NCBI GenBank assembly: GCA_937910975.1 | Contig: CALEMZ010000495.1 | Span: 1-6,964 of the forward strand | DNA length: 6,964 nt | Reading direction: 5' to 3' | From: an uncultured Pseudorhodobacter sp. | GTDB lineage: Bacteria > Pseudomonadota > Alphaproteobacteria > Rhodobacterales > Rhodobacteraceae | Shown here: positions 5,658-6,964 of the stretch, in pieces | How the letters are laid out: each line of letters begins with the position of its first letter | Numbering within the stretch: position 1 is the stretch's first letter | The notes under the pieces: generated by a model | Told to the model about the DNA's origin: nothing | Database searches by the model: none | The model's input: only the letters and a program-made list of their open reading frames with translations | Made by a program: the position numbers and the translations under genes

Positions 5658-6893
5658 TCAGGAGCTGGAGGGCGCGCCGCCTTCAAAGCGGTTGCCGTTG
5701 GTATAGTCGCAAGGGGCCTCCTGCATTTCCAGATGAAGGCCGGTGCCAGTGTAGGGATGGGCGCGGGCGAGGTCTTCGTCAAATTCGATGCCAAGGCCGG
5801 GGGCTTCGGGCGGAATGATATAGCCGTTTTCCCATTTGATTGAATGTTTGATGAGTTGGAGGTGGAAGGCGCCGCCGGTTTCGATGGTTTCAGCGATCAG
5901 AAGATTGGGGATGGAGGTGGCGAGGTGAATATTGGCGGCCCATTCGACGGGGCCTGCATAAAGATGGGGGGCCAATTCAGCGTTGAAGATTTCCGCCATG
6001 GCGGCGATTTTCTTGGCCTCCCAGATGCCGCCGACGCGGCCCAGTGCAGGTTGCAGGATTTTCACGCCGCCGTGGCGCAGGAGCGCGCCGAATTCGGCCT
6101 TTGTGGTCAGGCGCTCGCCGGTGGCCAACGGGATACGGACCTGTTTGGCCACTTCAGCGAACTCATGCAGGTTGTCTGGCGGGATCGGCTCTTCGTACCA
6201 AAGGGGTGAATAGGGCTCAATAGCCTGACCAAGGCGGATCGCGCCGGGGGTGCTAAACTGGCCATGGGTGCCAAAGAGCAGGTCGGCGCGGTCGCCCACG
6301 GCTGCGCGGATGGCTTTGCAAAAGGCGACGGAGCGGGTGATGTCGGACATCGCGGGGTGGTGGCCGCCGCGGATGGTATAGGGGCCGGCGGGGTCAAATT
6401 TTACCGCCGTAAAGCCCATGTCGACGAAGCGCAGGGCCGCCTCGGCCGCCATATCAGGAGAGATCCAGAATTCGGGGCTTTCCTGGCCGGGCGCGGGGTA
6501 GAGATAGGTGTAGGAGCGGATGCGGTCGTTCATCTTGCCGCCCAGAAGCGCCCAGACCGGGCGATTGCGGGCCTTGCCGAGGATATCCCAGCAGGCGATC
6601 TCCAGCCCAGAGAAGGCACCCATGACCGTAGGGTCTGGGCGTTGGGTGAAGCCCGAGGAATAGGCGCGGCGGTACATCAGCTCGATATTTTCGGGGTTTT
6701 CGCCTTCCATATGGCGGGCAAAGACATCTTCGATCACCGCTTGCATGGCCTTGGGGCCGACGGTGGAGGCATAGCATTCGCCGTAACCTGTTATGCCGCA
6801 GCGGGTGGTGAGTTTGGTGAAGATCCAATAGCGCCCGCCCCAGCCGGGCGCGGGGGGGGCGACGGTGAAGATTTCGAGCGATTGGAGGCGCAT
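5658..6893 (-). CDS. Enolase-superfamily protein (mandelate racemase / muconate lactonising family), probable sugar-acid dehydratase-like enzyme
   Basis: This 411-residue protein has the two-domain enolase-superfamily layout. The N-terminal capping domain (about 1-125) carries ITGYGECYAS and ACWDILGKARNRPVWALLGG (100-119). The barrel carries FTAVKFDP (161-168), FGTHGQF (207-213), WYEEPIPPDN (232-241), ATGERL (257-262), ILQPALGRVGG (279-289), LAPH (307-310) and an AETIE strand (334-338). These resemble the galactonate-dehydratase-like group, enzymes that remove a proton next to a carboxylate using Mg2+. Lys165, His210, Glu235, Glu260, His310 and Glu335 are in place. By hand alignment, the first metal-binding Asp reads Gly208 and the Asp partner of His310 reads Ala283, so the exact reaction is uncertain. 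The ATG at 6893 lacks a good Shine-Dalgarno; only GAAAG lies nearby. The TetR gene follows on the same strand. Codons 12-14 contain a C8 run. Family firm, substrate unknown. Confidence 0.9.
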   Translation of the reverse strand: MRLQSLEIFTVAPPAPGWGGRYWIFTKLTTRCGITGYGECYASTVGPKAMQAVIEDVFARHMEGENPENIELMYRRAYSSGFTQRPDPTVMGAFSGLEIACWDILGKARNRPVWALLGGKMNDRIRSYTYLYPAPGQESPEFWISPDMAAEAALRFVDMGFTAVKFDPAGPYTIRGGHHPAMSDITRSVAFCKAIRAAVGDRADLLFGTHGQFSTPGAIRLGQAIEPYSPLWYEEPIPPDNLHEFAEVAKQVRIPLATGERLTTKAEFGALLRHGGVKILQPALGRVGGIWEAKKIAAMAEIFNAELAPHLYAGPVEWAANIHLATSIPNLLIAETIETGGAFHLQLIKHSIKWENGYIIPPEAPGLGIEFDEDLARAHPYTGTGLHLEMQEAPCDYTNGNRFEGGAPSSS

Positions 6894-6923
6894 GGGCTGA
6901 GCTTTCGGGCTTTTGGTTGAGCG

Positions 6924-6964
6924 CCGGGGGGCTTCACGCCCCCCGGACCCCCCGTGGGATATTT
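6924..6964 (+). repeat. G/C-rich hairpin element at the right edge, terminator-like
   Basis: CCGGGGGGC (6924-6932) pairs perfectly with GCCCCCCGG (6938-6946) around TTCAC. A further C6 run (6948-6953) and GTGGGATATTT follow to the window edge. The T-rich side lies on the plus strand, although the nearest gene (enolase-like) reads away on the minus strand. From memory, hairpins ending GGATATTT recur in Rhodobacteraceae intergenic DNA, so this may be a dispersed element. It lies 31 bases upstream of the enolase-like ATG. Confidence 0.5.

Noticed and set aside
6264..6920. 218-codon plus-strand open frame over the enolase-like gene
   Set aside because: Antisense shadow: Gly/Ala/Asp-rich and low complexity, while the minus strand encodes clear enolase-superfamily motifs.
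1..6964. CRISPR arrays, tRNA or rRNA genes, insertion sequences or phage genes
   Set aside because: No regularly spaced repeats, no recognised tRNA fold, no transposase or integrase motifs, and no terminal inverted repeats with target duplications were found.

Overview
The window looks like accessory sugar-acid or hydroxy-acid catabolism DNA from an alphaproteobacterium, most likely Rhodobacterales (roseobacter group). The grounds are the GC-rich coding sequence, a TAXI-type TRAP transporter with a fused permease, protein families typical of that group, and a C/G-rich hairpin ending in GGATATTT at the right edge that resembles intergenic hairpins I recall from Rhodobacteraceae. The organism assignment is inference; there is no rRNA or other marker gene.

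Left half (1-4730): a gene cut by the window edge encodes the N-terminus of a beta-decarboxylating dehydrogenase of the tartrate / D-malate type (minus strand). It diverges from a LysR-type regulator (269-1183, plus). The 128-bp spacer holds overlapping TGAT/ATCA half-sites, a good candidate LysR operator. After an AT-rich leader comes a TAXI solute-binding protein with a signal peptide (1403-2356). A 14-bp stem-loop follows, then a fused 4TM/12TM TRAP permease (2436-4631) and a strong intrinsic terminator (4687-4729). Together this reads as a regulated uptake and oxidation module: the binding protein captures an organic acid in the periplasm, the permease imports it with Na+ or H+, and the divergent dehydrogenase would oxidise it. 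A tartrate or D-malate substrate is a hypothesis from neighbourhood only.

Middle (4632-4954): an intergenic stretch of about 320 bases between convergent transcription units. It holds the terminator and small hairpins; I see no gene in it.

Right half (4955-6964, minus strand): an enolase-superfamily (mandelate racemase / muconate lactonising) protein, probably a sugar-acid dehydratase-like enzyme, is followed 73 bp downstream on the same strand by a TetR-family regulator. The tetR 5' region carries a striking nested palindrome that overlaps its Shine-Dalgarno sequence, which suggests autorepression. The enolase-like protein appears to lack two of the acidic residues expected in galactonate-dehydratase relatives. 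The right edge is a 9-bp perfect hairpin upstream of this gene.

I found no CRISPR array, tRNA, rRNA, insertion sequence or obvious wholly new system. The most unusual items are the altered active site, the nested regulatory palindromes and the structured spacer between binding protein and permease.
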